A stretch of DNA of 7,000 bases from an uncultured bacterium (lineage in GTDB: Bacteria > Planctomycetota > Phycisphaerae > Phycisphaerales > SM1A02): the NCBI GenBank assembly GCA_903914045.1, contig CAIWNO010000028.1, positions 1-7,000 on the forward strand, given 5' to 3'. How positions within the stretch are numbered: the stretch's first letter is position 1; every line of letters begins with the position of its first letter. Under the pieces are notes generated by a model. The model had not been told where the DNA came from. It was given only the letters and a program-made list of their open reading frames with translations, and ran no database searches. Positions 1 to 4,543 of this stretch are shown here, one piece after another. The position numbers and the translations under genes are program-made.

Positions 1-912
1 ATTGGCGCGCACCAAATCGTGAATGGAGGCGCTGGTTTCGGTTTGTCGGCACTCCACTTGAGGCAACTTTGGAAACGCGCTGTCAATGGTCATGTCGCTG
101 AACATCTGCGGAACTTCATCGCCCCACTGCGGCTTCAAGTTGTCCCAGTCAAGAGTTTCTTTTGCCAGGCGAGGCGGCGTGCCGGTTTTCAAGCGGCCAA
201 GTTCAAAGCCCATTGAAATGAGCGCCGCGGAAATTCCTACGGCGCTGCCTTCGCCAACGCGGCCGCCGGCGGTCTTGGTTTCGCCAGTGTGCATTAGCGC
301 GCGCATGAATGTGCCGGTGGTCAAGACAACGCTCTTGGCGGAAATATCAATGGCGCCATGCGACGCGGAAGAATGTTCATCCGCCACAAAAATAGGCCGC
401 GCTTGTTGGGCGTTTGTTTCATTGGCGGCAAGCAATGTTTGATCCACAATAAATTTGCGCGCGCCAGCCGCCAGCGTGACGCCAACGCACACGCCATCGC
501 GTGTTTGAATTTTGTCCACGGTTCCCGCCCACACATGCACGCCAGCGCGCGCCACAATGCGCTGCACTTCAGCGGGATACGCGTGCTTGTCGCACTGCGC
601 GCGCGGACCCCACACCGCTGGACCCTTGGAAGCATTGAGCACGCGAAATTGAATTCCCGCATGATCCGTTGCCTCCGCCATGACTCCGCCAAGCGCGTCA
701 ATTTCGCGCACCATTTGTCCCTTGGCAAGACCGCCAATCGCCGGATTGCAACTCATGGCGCCAATGCGGGTTGGATCCATGGTGATCAAAAGCACGCGCG
801 CATTTGTTTGATTGGCTTGTGGATTGGCCGCGCCCAAAACGCGCGCGGCGGCGCACGCGGCTTCAACGCCGGCGTGTCCGCCACCAATCACAATGACATC
901 AAACGATTCCAT
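1..912 (-). CDS. mnmG: MnmG (GidA), tRNA uridine-34 carboxymethylaminomethyl synthesis enzyme, N-terminal 304 residues (partial)
   Basis: FAD-dependent half of the MnmE-MnmG complex, which installs (carboxymethyl)aminomethyl groups on wobble U34 of certain tRNAs in the cytoplasm. The reading frame is open from the ATG at 912 to the window edge. The family is about 630 residues, so roughly half is visible. Seen: the FAD-binding Rossmann motif GGGHAGVEAA (residues 10-19), MSCNPAIGG (53-61), KGPAVWGPRAQ (96-106), TTGTF (198-202), GGR (216-218) and RLKTGTPPRL (240-249). Cys55 and Cys288 align with the functionally important Cys47 and Cys277 of the E. coli enzyme. Compared with E. coli from memory, there are extra segments near residues 28-38 and 155-188. 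No Shine-Dalgarno precedes the ATG. A TAGGCT hexamer ends six bases before it, so the mRNA may be leaderless. The gene is divergent from pepA. Confidence 0.97.
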   Translation of the reverse strand, partial: MESFDVIVIGGGHAGVEAACAAARVLGAANPQANQTNARVLLITMDPTRIGAMSCNPAIGGLAKGQMVREIDALGGVMAEATDHAGIQFRVLNASKGPAVWGPRAQCDKHAYPAEVQRIVARAGVHVWAGTVDKIQTRDGVCVGVTLAAGARKFIVDQTLLAANETNAQQARPIFVADEHSSASHGAIDISAKSVVLTTGTFMRALMHTGETKTAGGRVGEGSAVGISAALISMGFELGRLKTGTPPRLAKETLDWDNLKPQWGDEVPQMFSDMTIDSAFPKLPQVECRQTETSASIHDLVRAN

Positions 913-918
913 TTCACA

Positions 919-924
919 AGCCTA
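919..924 (-). promoter_or_regulatory. Putative -10 element of mnmG (leaderless start)
   Basis: TAGGCT on the minus strand is followed by TGTGAA and then the mnmG ATG. That six-base spacing would place transcription start on the A of the ATG. The 15 bases TAGGCTTGTGAAATG match 13 of 15 bases at the start of the zinc-ribbon gene (4934-4948). No clear -35 was found. Confidence 0.45.
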
Positions 925-1065
925 GCGAACATTTACGCACGAAAGAAATGTTCTTGGCAACGTATTCGACATGCATGGCAAGCAGGCTAAGTACGACGAA
1001 AAAACTCAAGACATATTTTTACAAATGAGCCGCTTGCAAATTGCGCGATATAAACTTGACATGCT

Positions 1066-1071
1066 TACACT
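1066..1071 (+). promoter_or_regulatory. Putative -10 element of pepA (leaderless start)
   Basis: TACACT matches the TATAAT consensus at 4 of 6 positions and is followed by the six bases TGCCGC and then the pepA ATG. A start site six to seven bases downstream would fall on the start codon. No Shine-Dalgarno lies in the 25 bases before the ATG, which agrees with leaderless translation. The -35 region is weak: TTGCGC at 1041-1046, with a long 19-base spacer. Confidence 0.45.
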
Positions 1072-1077
1072 TGCCGC

Positions 1078-2550
1078 ATGTATCAAACCATTAAAGTTCG
1101 TCGCGCCACCAAGCCCGTCACCGTGATCTGCGTCTTCGCTGGTGACAAAGCCGTGCGCGGCTCCAAGCACGCTGGCGCAATGGAAATTGCCTTGGCGCAT
1201 CCAGGCTTCCGCGGCGACAACGGCGAAGTGGTTGCCGCCGGAAAAAATATGTTGGCACTTGGCTTGGGCGACAAGAAACAATTCTCGCTTGACAGCATCC
1301 GCGTTGCCGGCGCGCGTTTGGTGAAAGTGTTGGCGCGCATGAAAGTGAGAGCCATTGATGTTGAAATTCCAAGTGGAATTGATCAACGCAATACTGCGTC
1401 CGACGCGCTTGGTCAAAGCCTGGCCGAGGGAATTTCGCTGGCCGCGTGGCGCTTTGACCACTTCGACGGCAAAGCCACCAAGAAGTCCGCCAAACTTTCG
1501 CAACTTGATGTGCATTCCTTGGACAAAACATTCTTGGCGGGTCTGACTCGCGGCGTCACCATTGCCGCCAGCGTGAATGAGGCGCGCAGAATGGCGGCCA
1601 CACCGCCTAACATTTGCAATCCAGATTGGGTGGCGCAAGAAGCCAAGAAAATTGGGCGCGCCAGCGGTTTGCGCACGCGCGTGATTGGTTTTAAAGAGGC
1701 GCAAAAACTTGGAATGGGCGGCATTGTGAATGTGGGCAAAGCCAGCGCGTCGAAGCCTTGCATGATTGTGTTGGAGCATCGGCCGCGCGCAATTTCCGCG
1801 CGCGTAAAAACAGAACACATTGTTCTTGTTGGGAAAACCATCACCTATGACACCGGTGGCTATTCGCTGAAGGTGAACAACGGCATGAAGGGAATGAAGT
1901 ACGACAAGTGCGGCGGTATGGCGGTGATTGGCGCCATGCAAGCCATCGCGGCGCTGAAGTTGCCAATTCGCGTGACCGGCATTTTGCCCACGGCGGAAAA
2001 TATGGTTGGCGGCGACAGCTACCGACCCGACGACATTATCACCATGCACAACGGCGTTACGGTTGAAGTGACCAACACCGACGCCGAGGGCCGCTTGGTG
2101 CTGGCCGACGCGCTGAGTTTTGCGTGCAGTGATTTGAAACCCACCGCCATTATTGATCTTGCCACGCTCACGGGCGGCGTGGTGGTTGCGCTTGGACATT
2201 TTTGCGCGGGATTATTTTGCGAGAACGACGCGCTGCGTCGGCGCGTGAAAGACGCCGCCGCCACAACGGGTGAATCCGTGTGGCGCTTGCCGCTGTGGAA
2301 AGAACACCGCGATTTCATGCGTGGGCAACACGCGGATTTAATCAACAGTAATCCACAGCGCTCTGCGCACCCCATTCAGGGCGCCGCGTTCTTAAGTTTC
2401 TTTGTGGATGAATCCGTGCCGTGGTGCCACTTGGATATCGCGGGCGTGGCCAACTCAGATAGCAATCAAGATGTGTGCGCGGCGGGACCAACTGGTTGGG
2501 GCGTGCGAACATTGGTGGAGTTGCTCACGCGTTGGTCAAGCAAGTTGTAG
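1078..2550 (+). CDS. pepA: M17-family leucyl aminopeptidase (cytosol aminopeptidase)
   Basis: Two-metal aminopeptidase that removes N-terminal residues from peptides in the cytoplasm, normally a hexamer. At 490 residues it is a normal family length. Residues 1 to about 165 form the variable N-terminal domain; the rest is the catalytic domain. Seen: VGKTITYDTGG (251-261), KYDKCGG (274-280) and the signature NTDAEGRL (333-340). By alignment with E. coli PepA, the metal ligands and catalytic residues are Lys253, Asp258, Lys265, Asp276, Asp335, Glu337 and Arg339. Their spacing is identical to E. coli K270/D275/K282/D293/D352/E354/R356, so the enzyme should be active. The usual DSGG is DTGG here, and Tyr257 replaces the common Phe; both look conservative. 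The DNA-binding and Xer-recombination role of E. coli PepA cannot be assumed. Single-gene unit, divergent from mnmG and convergent with rpiB. Confidence 0.97.
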   Translation: MYQTIKVRRATKPVTVICVFAGDKAVRGSKHAGAMEIALAHPGFRGDNGEVVAAGKNMLALGLGDKKQFSLDSIRVAGARLVKVLARMKVRAIDVEIPSGIDQRNTASDALGQSLAEGISLAAWRFDHFDGKATKKSAKLSQLDVHSLDKTFLAGLTRGVTIAASVNEARRMAATPPNICNPDWVAQEAKKIGRASGLRTRVIGFKEAQKLGMGGIVNVGKASASKPCMIVLEHRPRAISARVKTEHIVLVGKTITYDTGGYSLKVNNGMKGMKYDKCGGMAVIGAMQAIAALKLPIRVTGILPTAENMVGGDSYRPDDIITMHNGVTVEVTNTDAEGRLVLADALSFACSDLKPTAIIDLATLTGGVVVALGHFCAGLFCENDALRRRVKDAAATTGESVWRLPLWKEHRDFMRGQHADLINSNPQRSAHPIQGAAFLSFFVDESVPWCHLDIAGVANSDSNQDVCAAGPTGWGVRTLVELLTRWSSKL

Positions 2551-2551
2551 T

Positions 2552-2569
2552 TGCGCGGATTGCCGCGCA
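2552..2569 (+). terminator. Hairpin after pepA, possible weak terminator
   Basis: TGCGCGG (2552-2558), loop ATTG, CCGCGCA (2563-2569) form a perfect 7-bp G+C-rich stem starting two bases after the pepA stop. The nearest T-run (2581-2585) lies 11 bases further on, so it is not a canonical intrinsic terminator. It may stabilise the 3' end or help a factor-dependent stop. The minus-strand side has no T-run for rpiB. Confidence 0.4.
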
Positions 2570-2579
2570 TGCGTGGAGA

Positions 2580-2592
2580 ATTTTTCGCGTTG
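2580..2592. repeat. Degenerate copy of the ATTTTTTGCGTTG intergenic repeat core
   Basis: ATTTTTCGCGTTG matches the core of the repeats at 4348-4360 and 4388-4400 with one mismatch. Like them it lies in a convergent intergenic region (pepA/rpiB). It is short, so chance similarity is possible. Confidence 0.35.
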
Positions 2593-2616
2593 TCACAAAT
2601 TTGAAATGGCGTCGAA

Positions 2617-2638
2617 GTCACCGCGCGTCTCACGCTTA
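2617..2638 (-). repeat. Stop-codon-spanning repeat, copy at the rpiB 3' end
   Basis: These 22 bases begin with the rpiB TAA stop on the minus strand and match 18 of 22 bases at the same place on the zinc-ribbon gene (4522-4543). The first part reads TAAGCGTGAGACGCG. The role is unknown; it could be a 3'-end element or a remnant of a dispersed repeat. Confidence 0.45.
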
Positions 2639-3097
2639 TTTGGGCGCCGACGGATCGTGACCATTTTCAATCATCGTAATCTTGGCCAGGCGACGCTCAT
2701 GACGGCCGCCATCAAATGCGGTGCGAAACCAAATATCCACAATGCGCTTCATAAGCGTCTGCCCCAACAAGTCCGCGCTGAGGCACAACACATTGGCGTC
2801 GTTGTGCGTGCGACTGAGTTGCGCGCTAAGTTCATCCTGCGCCAAAGCGGCGCGAATACCCTTTATTTTGTTGGCGGCGATGCACATGCCAATGCCAGTT
2901 CCGCAAATTAAAATTCCACGGTCGGCGCTTCCGTTGGCAACGGAGCTGGCCACATGCCACGCGGCGTCTGGATAGTCGCACATTTGGCCGCCGCAATCGC
3001 CCAACAAATTCACGTCGTGGCCATCGCTACGAAGTTGCGTCATCAATGTCTGCGCAACTTGATTGCCGCGATGATCGGAACCCAGAACAACTTTCAT
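2636..3097 (-). CDS. rpiB: Ribose-5-phosphate isomerase B (RpiB/LacAB family)
   Basis: Interconverts ribose 5-phosphate and ribulose 5-phosphate in the non-oxidative pentose phosphate pathway; cytoplasmic. At 153 residues it is typical for RpiB. Seen: GSDHRG (6-11) with the phosphosugar-binding Asp8-His9; DYPD (41-44); CGTGIGMCIAANK (65-77) with the catalytic Cys65 (Cys66 in E. coli) and the anion-hole loop; His98-Asn99; and GGRHERR (130-136). The start at 3097 is chosen because the family begins MKVVLGSDHRG. AGGTG at 3103-3107 gives a Shine-Dalgarno five bases upstream, expected for a gene inside an operon. The LacA/LacB galactose isomerases are relatives, but the motif set favours RpiB. It lies downstream of the phosphatase gene. 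The same pairing occurs in Bacillus subtilis (ywlE-ywlF). Confidence 0.95.
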   Translation of the reverse strand: MKVVLGSDHRGNQVAQTLMTQLRSDGHDVNLLGDCGGQMCDYPDAAWHVASSVANGSADRGILICGTGIGMCIAANKIKGIRAALAQDELSAQLSRTHNDANVLCLSADLLGQTLMKRIVDIWFRTAFDGGRHERRLAKITMIENGHDPSAPK

Positions 3098-3186
3098 TGC
3101 GACACCTGCGACGCGTTGCCAATGCACGCGGCGTTTGTGGCGCGCTTGACTTGCGCCGCGAATGTTGTTCCCACAATCAATTTCAT
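3094..3186 (-). CDS. Possible 30-residue small protein between the phosphatase gene and rpiB
   Basis: A short frame fills almost all of the 97-base gap between the phosphatase stop and rpiB. It starts at ATG 3186, ten bases after the phosphatase TGA. A good Shine-Dalgarno GGAG (3192-3195) lies five bases before the start. It ends in TGA, overlapping the rpiB ATG as ATGA, the classic layout for translational coupling. The peptide starts MKLIVGTTFAAQVKRATNAA and has one Cys and three basic residues. I see no clear membrane segment and recognise no family. Against it: 30 open codons arise easily by chance, so it may only be a leader ORF that guides ribosomes to rpiB, or nothing at all. Confidence 0.4.
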   Translation of the reverse strand: MKLIVGTTFAAQVKRATNAACIGNASQVSQ

Positions 3187-3191
3187 TGACG

Positions 3192-3195
3192 CTCC
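3192..3195 (-). promoter_or_regulatory. Shine-Dalgarno of the small ORF
   Basis: GGAG on the minus strand, five bases before ATG 3186. It stands out because most genes in this window lack a Shine-Dalgarno. This site and the AGGTG before rpiB are both inside the operon, where leaderless initiation is not possible. Confidence 0.45.
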
Positions 3196-3196
3196 A

Positions 3197-3649
3197 TCAT
3201 GTCAAATATTCCACAAGACGCTTTGGAATCACTTTCATAAATCGCACGGAAAGTGAATCGTAAGCGGCCTGCCCTTTGCCAATCGGATCCTCAATGTCGC
3301 CCTTTGGATCAAGCAACACAATGCGATCCTGACTTTCATCGTGATCCACCAAACGTTGCGCCGCCAGCAAATGACTTTCGGTCATGACAAAGGTCACGTC
3401 GGCTTTGCGAATCATGGCGGCGGTGACTCGCTTGCTGTGGCCATCATGTTTGAGAGAAAGTTTTTCAAGCGACGACCTGGTTTCACGGCTCATGGGTAAA
3501 CCATCGCCCGCGGACAAGCCCGCGCTGGCCACAAAAATATCTTTTGACAAGCCCGTCATTGAACCTTGCTCAATCACATACCGCGCAATCGCCTCGGCCA
3601 TTGGTGAACGGCAGGTGTTGCCTGTGCAAAGAAAGAGAGCCGTTTTCAT
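3197..3649 (-). CDS. Low-molecular-weight phosphatase, YwlE-like (possible protein-arginine phosphatase)
   Basis: Cysteine-dependent phosphatase of the LMW-PTP fold, 150 residues, cytoplasmic, normal family length. The P-loop is C8-TGNTC-R14-S (CX5R), with Cys8 the nucleophile and Arg14 the phosphate binder. The general acid is Asp121 in DPIG (121-124). In B. subtilis YwlE the P-loop is also CTGNTCRS, and its Thr, in place of the Ile of CLGNICRS tyrosine phosphatases, is known to favour phosphoarginine. Thr12 here holds that position, so a phosphoarginine substrate is plausible; phosphotyrosine cannot be ruled out. The matching kinase (McsB) is not in the window. The start at 3649 is set by the family N-terminus MKTALFLCTGN. 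No Shine-Dalgarno is seen; a TACCAT hexamer lies nine bases upstream. It is the first gene of the unit that runs into rpiB. Confidence 0.93.
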   Translation of the reverse strand: MKTALFLCTGNTCRSPMAEAIARYVIEQGSMTGLSKDIFVASAGLSAGDGLPMSRETRSSLEKLSLKHDGHSKRVTAAMIRKADVTFVMTESHLLAAQRLVDHDESQDRIVLLDPKGDIEDPIGKGQAAYDSLSVRFMKVIPKRLVEYLT

Positions 3650-3658
3650 GGGGCACGA

Positions 3659-3664
3659 ATGGTA
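3659..3664 (-). promoter_or_regulatory. Putative -10 element of the phosphatase operon
   Basis: TACCAT (4 of 6 to TATAAT) on the minus strand, nine bases before the ATG at 3649. Transcription would start 0-3 bases upstream of the ATG, giving an almost leaderless mRNA. No convincing -35 was seen. Confidence 0.3.
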
Positions 3665-3666
3665 CA

Positions 3667-3680
3667 GCAAGTTGGCTTGC
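3667..3680. repeat. Short inverted repeat in the divergent phosphatase/hypothetical promoter region
   Basis: GCAAG, loop TTGG, CTTGC: a perfect 5-bp inverted repeat between two divergent genes. It could be an operator or a chance hairpin. A second small one, TGCTgtAGCA, lies at 3698-3707. Confidence 0.25.
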
Positions 3681-3701
3681 ACTCGCCATGCAAAAGTGCT
3701 G

Positions 3702-3707
3702 TAGCAT
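3702..3707 (+). promoter_or_regulatory. Weak candidate -10 for the 194-residue gene
   Basis: TAGCAT matches TATAAT at 4 of 6 positions and would give a leader of about 33 bases before the GTG at 3747. A possible -35 TTGCAC (3677-3682) is 19 bases away. The support is weak. Confidence 0.22.
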
Positions 3708-3746
3708 TTCAATGCGCCCTCGTAGGGCCTTCATCCGAGACCCACC

Positions 3747-4331
3747 GTGGAATTCGTAACATTTGAAGAAGCGTGGAGCCTGCTTCGACGCCTTGGCGTG
3801 ACCAAGGTGACGGACGCACCGAACGAAATGCGATTTGAATTGGCCGACTCGCCCAGCGTTGTGGTGATTGATGTCGCCGCTGATGATCACCCTGAAATTA
3901 AATCTTTGCCACACGAGGTGCGCCGCGTTGCGCGCAACGCCATTGCGAATTTTGTGGAGGCCTTGGTGCACAAGATGCACTTGCAACGCACCTATGTCAT
4001 TCCTGTTGGAAAGTGGCGCCAGATTTTTGAAGCCGTGAGCCACGGTATGGTCAGCAGTGCGGCGTGGCGTGGCGTGGACACATCGGCCAGCGTGGAGTTG
4101 AACACGCGCGATCCGCTGCAATTTAATGTGGCCGACGCGCACACTTTGCGCGACTTGATCAAAGTGATTTTGCGCGATGGCCGCGGAATTGAGCATGGAA
4201 TTACCTTGTGCAGCGACGGCGCGCCGATTGTGATTGAAATCATGCCCGCCGGCGAAATGATCATATTTGCGGGCCGCCCCGACTTGGCCAAACAGTGCCA
4301 AGAATTGCTGGCGCACGCCAAATCGGACTAA
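3747..4331 (+). CDS. Conserved-looking hypothetical protein, 194 residues
   Basis: I do not recognise this protein. It starts with GTG at 3747; the next in-frame ATG codons would lose the N-terminal helix MEFVTFEEAWSLLRRLG. No Shine-Dalgarno is visible and the leaderless TAnnCT pattern is absent, so the start is the least certain here. The protein looks soluble: no signal peptide, no membrane segment, one Cys in each of the motifs TLCSDG (153-158) and AKQCQE (181-186). Alternating hydrophobic strands (for example SVVVIDVA at 37-44 and GAPIVIEIMPAGEMIIFAG at 158-176) and amphipathic helices (about 55-79 and 131-144) suggest a compact alpha/beta domain. A G+C-rich third codon position and a sense-like composition argue for a real gene. 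It is divergent from the phosphatase operon and might share its control, but nothing shows a functional link. Confidence 0.8.
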   Translation: MEFVTFEEAWSLLRRLGVTKVTDAPNEMRFELADSPSVVVIDVAADDHPEIKSLPHEVRRVARNAIANFVEALVHKMHLQRTYVIPVGKWRQIFEAVSHGMVSSAAWRGVDTSASVELNTRDPLQFNVADAHTLRDLIKVILRDGRGIEHGITLCSDGAPIVIEIMPAGEMIIFAGRPDLAKQCQELLAHAKSD

Positions 4332-4354
4332 CTACGCGCGCCGATTTATTTTTT
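4320..4354 (+). terminator. Intrinsic terminator overlapping the stop codon of the 194-residue gene
   Basis: AAATCGG (4320-4326) and CCGATTT (4341-4347) form a perfect 7-bp inverted repeat around a 14-base loop that contains the TAA stop. A T-rich run to 4354 follows (ATTTTTT). The long loop and only three G:C pairs make it moderate. It lacks a T-run on the minus strand, so it should act only on the plus-strand transcript. Confidence 0.45.
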
Positions 4355-4401
4355 GCGTTGATGCAACACGGAGAGAGCGCCCATTTTATTTTTTGCGTTG
4401 A
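4345..4401. repeat. Direct repeat pair, exact 17-mer at 40-base spacing
   Basis: TTTATTTTTTGCGTTGA occurs exactly at 4345-4361 and 4385-4401. The flanks are also related (GCAACACGG and GCGGCACGG follow each copy), so the true unit is about 28 bases with some drift. These are units 1 and 2 of the repeat cluster in this intergenic region. Confidence 0.85.
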
Positions 4402-4442
4402 CGCGGCACGGGCAATGCGAGTTTTTGTTTTGTCTTGATTCT

Positions 4443-4510
4443 GCGCGCACAGCGTGACCATTTTATGTTCGTTCATTCGGCGCGCACAGCGCGACCATTT
4501 TATGTTCGTT
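4443..4510. repeat. Direct repeat pair, 31-base units at 37-base spacing, one mismatch
   Basis: The 31 bases at 4443-4473 recur at 4480-4510 with a single change (T4455 against C4492). Each begins GCGCGCACAGCG and ends CCATTTTATGTTCGTT. The last half resembles units 1 and 2 (CCATTTTATTTTTTGCGTTGA at 4381-4401), so all four look like diverged copies of one element. Confidence 0.88.
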
Positions 4511-4536
4511 GACACGCAGCGGACACCTCGCGTGTC
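4511..4536 (-). terminator. Inverted repeat at the 3' end of the zinc-ribbon gene
   Basis: GACACGC (4511-4517) and GCGTGTC (4530-4536) form a perfect 7-bp inverted repeat just after the zinc-ribbon stop. An alternative stem uses GACAC (4522-4526) with GTGTC (4532-4536). No T-run follows on the minus strand, so it would be a factor-dependent or stabilising hairpin at best. Confidence 0.3.
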
Positions 4537-4543
4537 GCGCTTA
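4522..4543 (-). repeat. Stop-codon-spanning repeat, copy at the zinc-ribbon gene 3' end
   Basis: These 22 bases begin with the TAA stop (TAAGCGCGACACGCG) and match 18 of 22 bases at the rpiB stop (2617-2638). Both follow unrelated proteins, so the likeness is not due to homologous coding sequence. Confidence 0.45.

Larger units (their letters stand above)
913..1077. other. Divergent mnmG/pepA intergenic region
   Basis: This 165-base spacer should hold promoters for both flanking genes. It shows the two TAnnCT hexamers next to the start codons, but no Shine-Dalgarno, no clear operator palindrome and no structured RNA leader. If both transcripts are leaderless, the whole middle part (about 925-1065) is untranscribed or purely regulatory. 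Confidence 0.5.
4332..4540. other. Convergent intergenic region with repeat cluster
   Basis: This 209-base spacer lies between the 194-residue gene and the zinc-ribbon gene. It holds a terminator, four related T-rich repeat units and an inverted repeat near its right end. Frames running through it read the repeats in register as low-complexity peptide and look like non-coding shadows. I see no gene here. Confidence 0.7.

Noticed and set aside
358..990. Long plus-strand frame (210 codons) opposite mnmG
   Set aside because: It is antisense to clear MnmG motifs and rich in His, Arg and Ala, so it is a shadow.
948..1028. 26-codon plus-strand frame in the mnmG/pepA spacer (ATG 948 to TGA 1028)
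   Set aside because: There is no good Shine-Dalgarno and no TAnnCT hexamer before it, the peptide composition is ordinary, and a frame of this size is expected by chance.
1006..2199. Long minus-strand frame (397 codons) opposite pepA
   Set aside because: It is His/Asn/Arg-rich and lies antisense to a complete M17 aminopeptidase with all catalytic residues. Long antisense frames are common in G+C-rich codons.
3712..3759. 15-codon upstream ORF (ATG 3712) overlapping the GTG start of the 194-residue gene
   Set aside because: It sits only four bases after the candidate -10 hexamer, so it would probably not be transcribed from its ATG, and it has no other support.
4332..4515. CRISPR array
   Set aside because: There are only two pairs of units that differ between pairs, spacers are 6-23 bases and partly related, and no cas genes are nearby.
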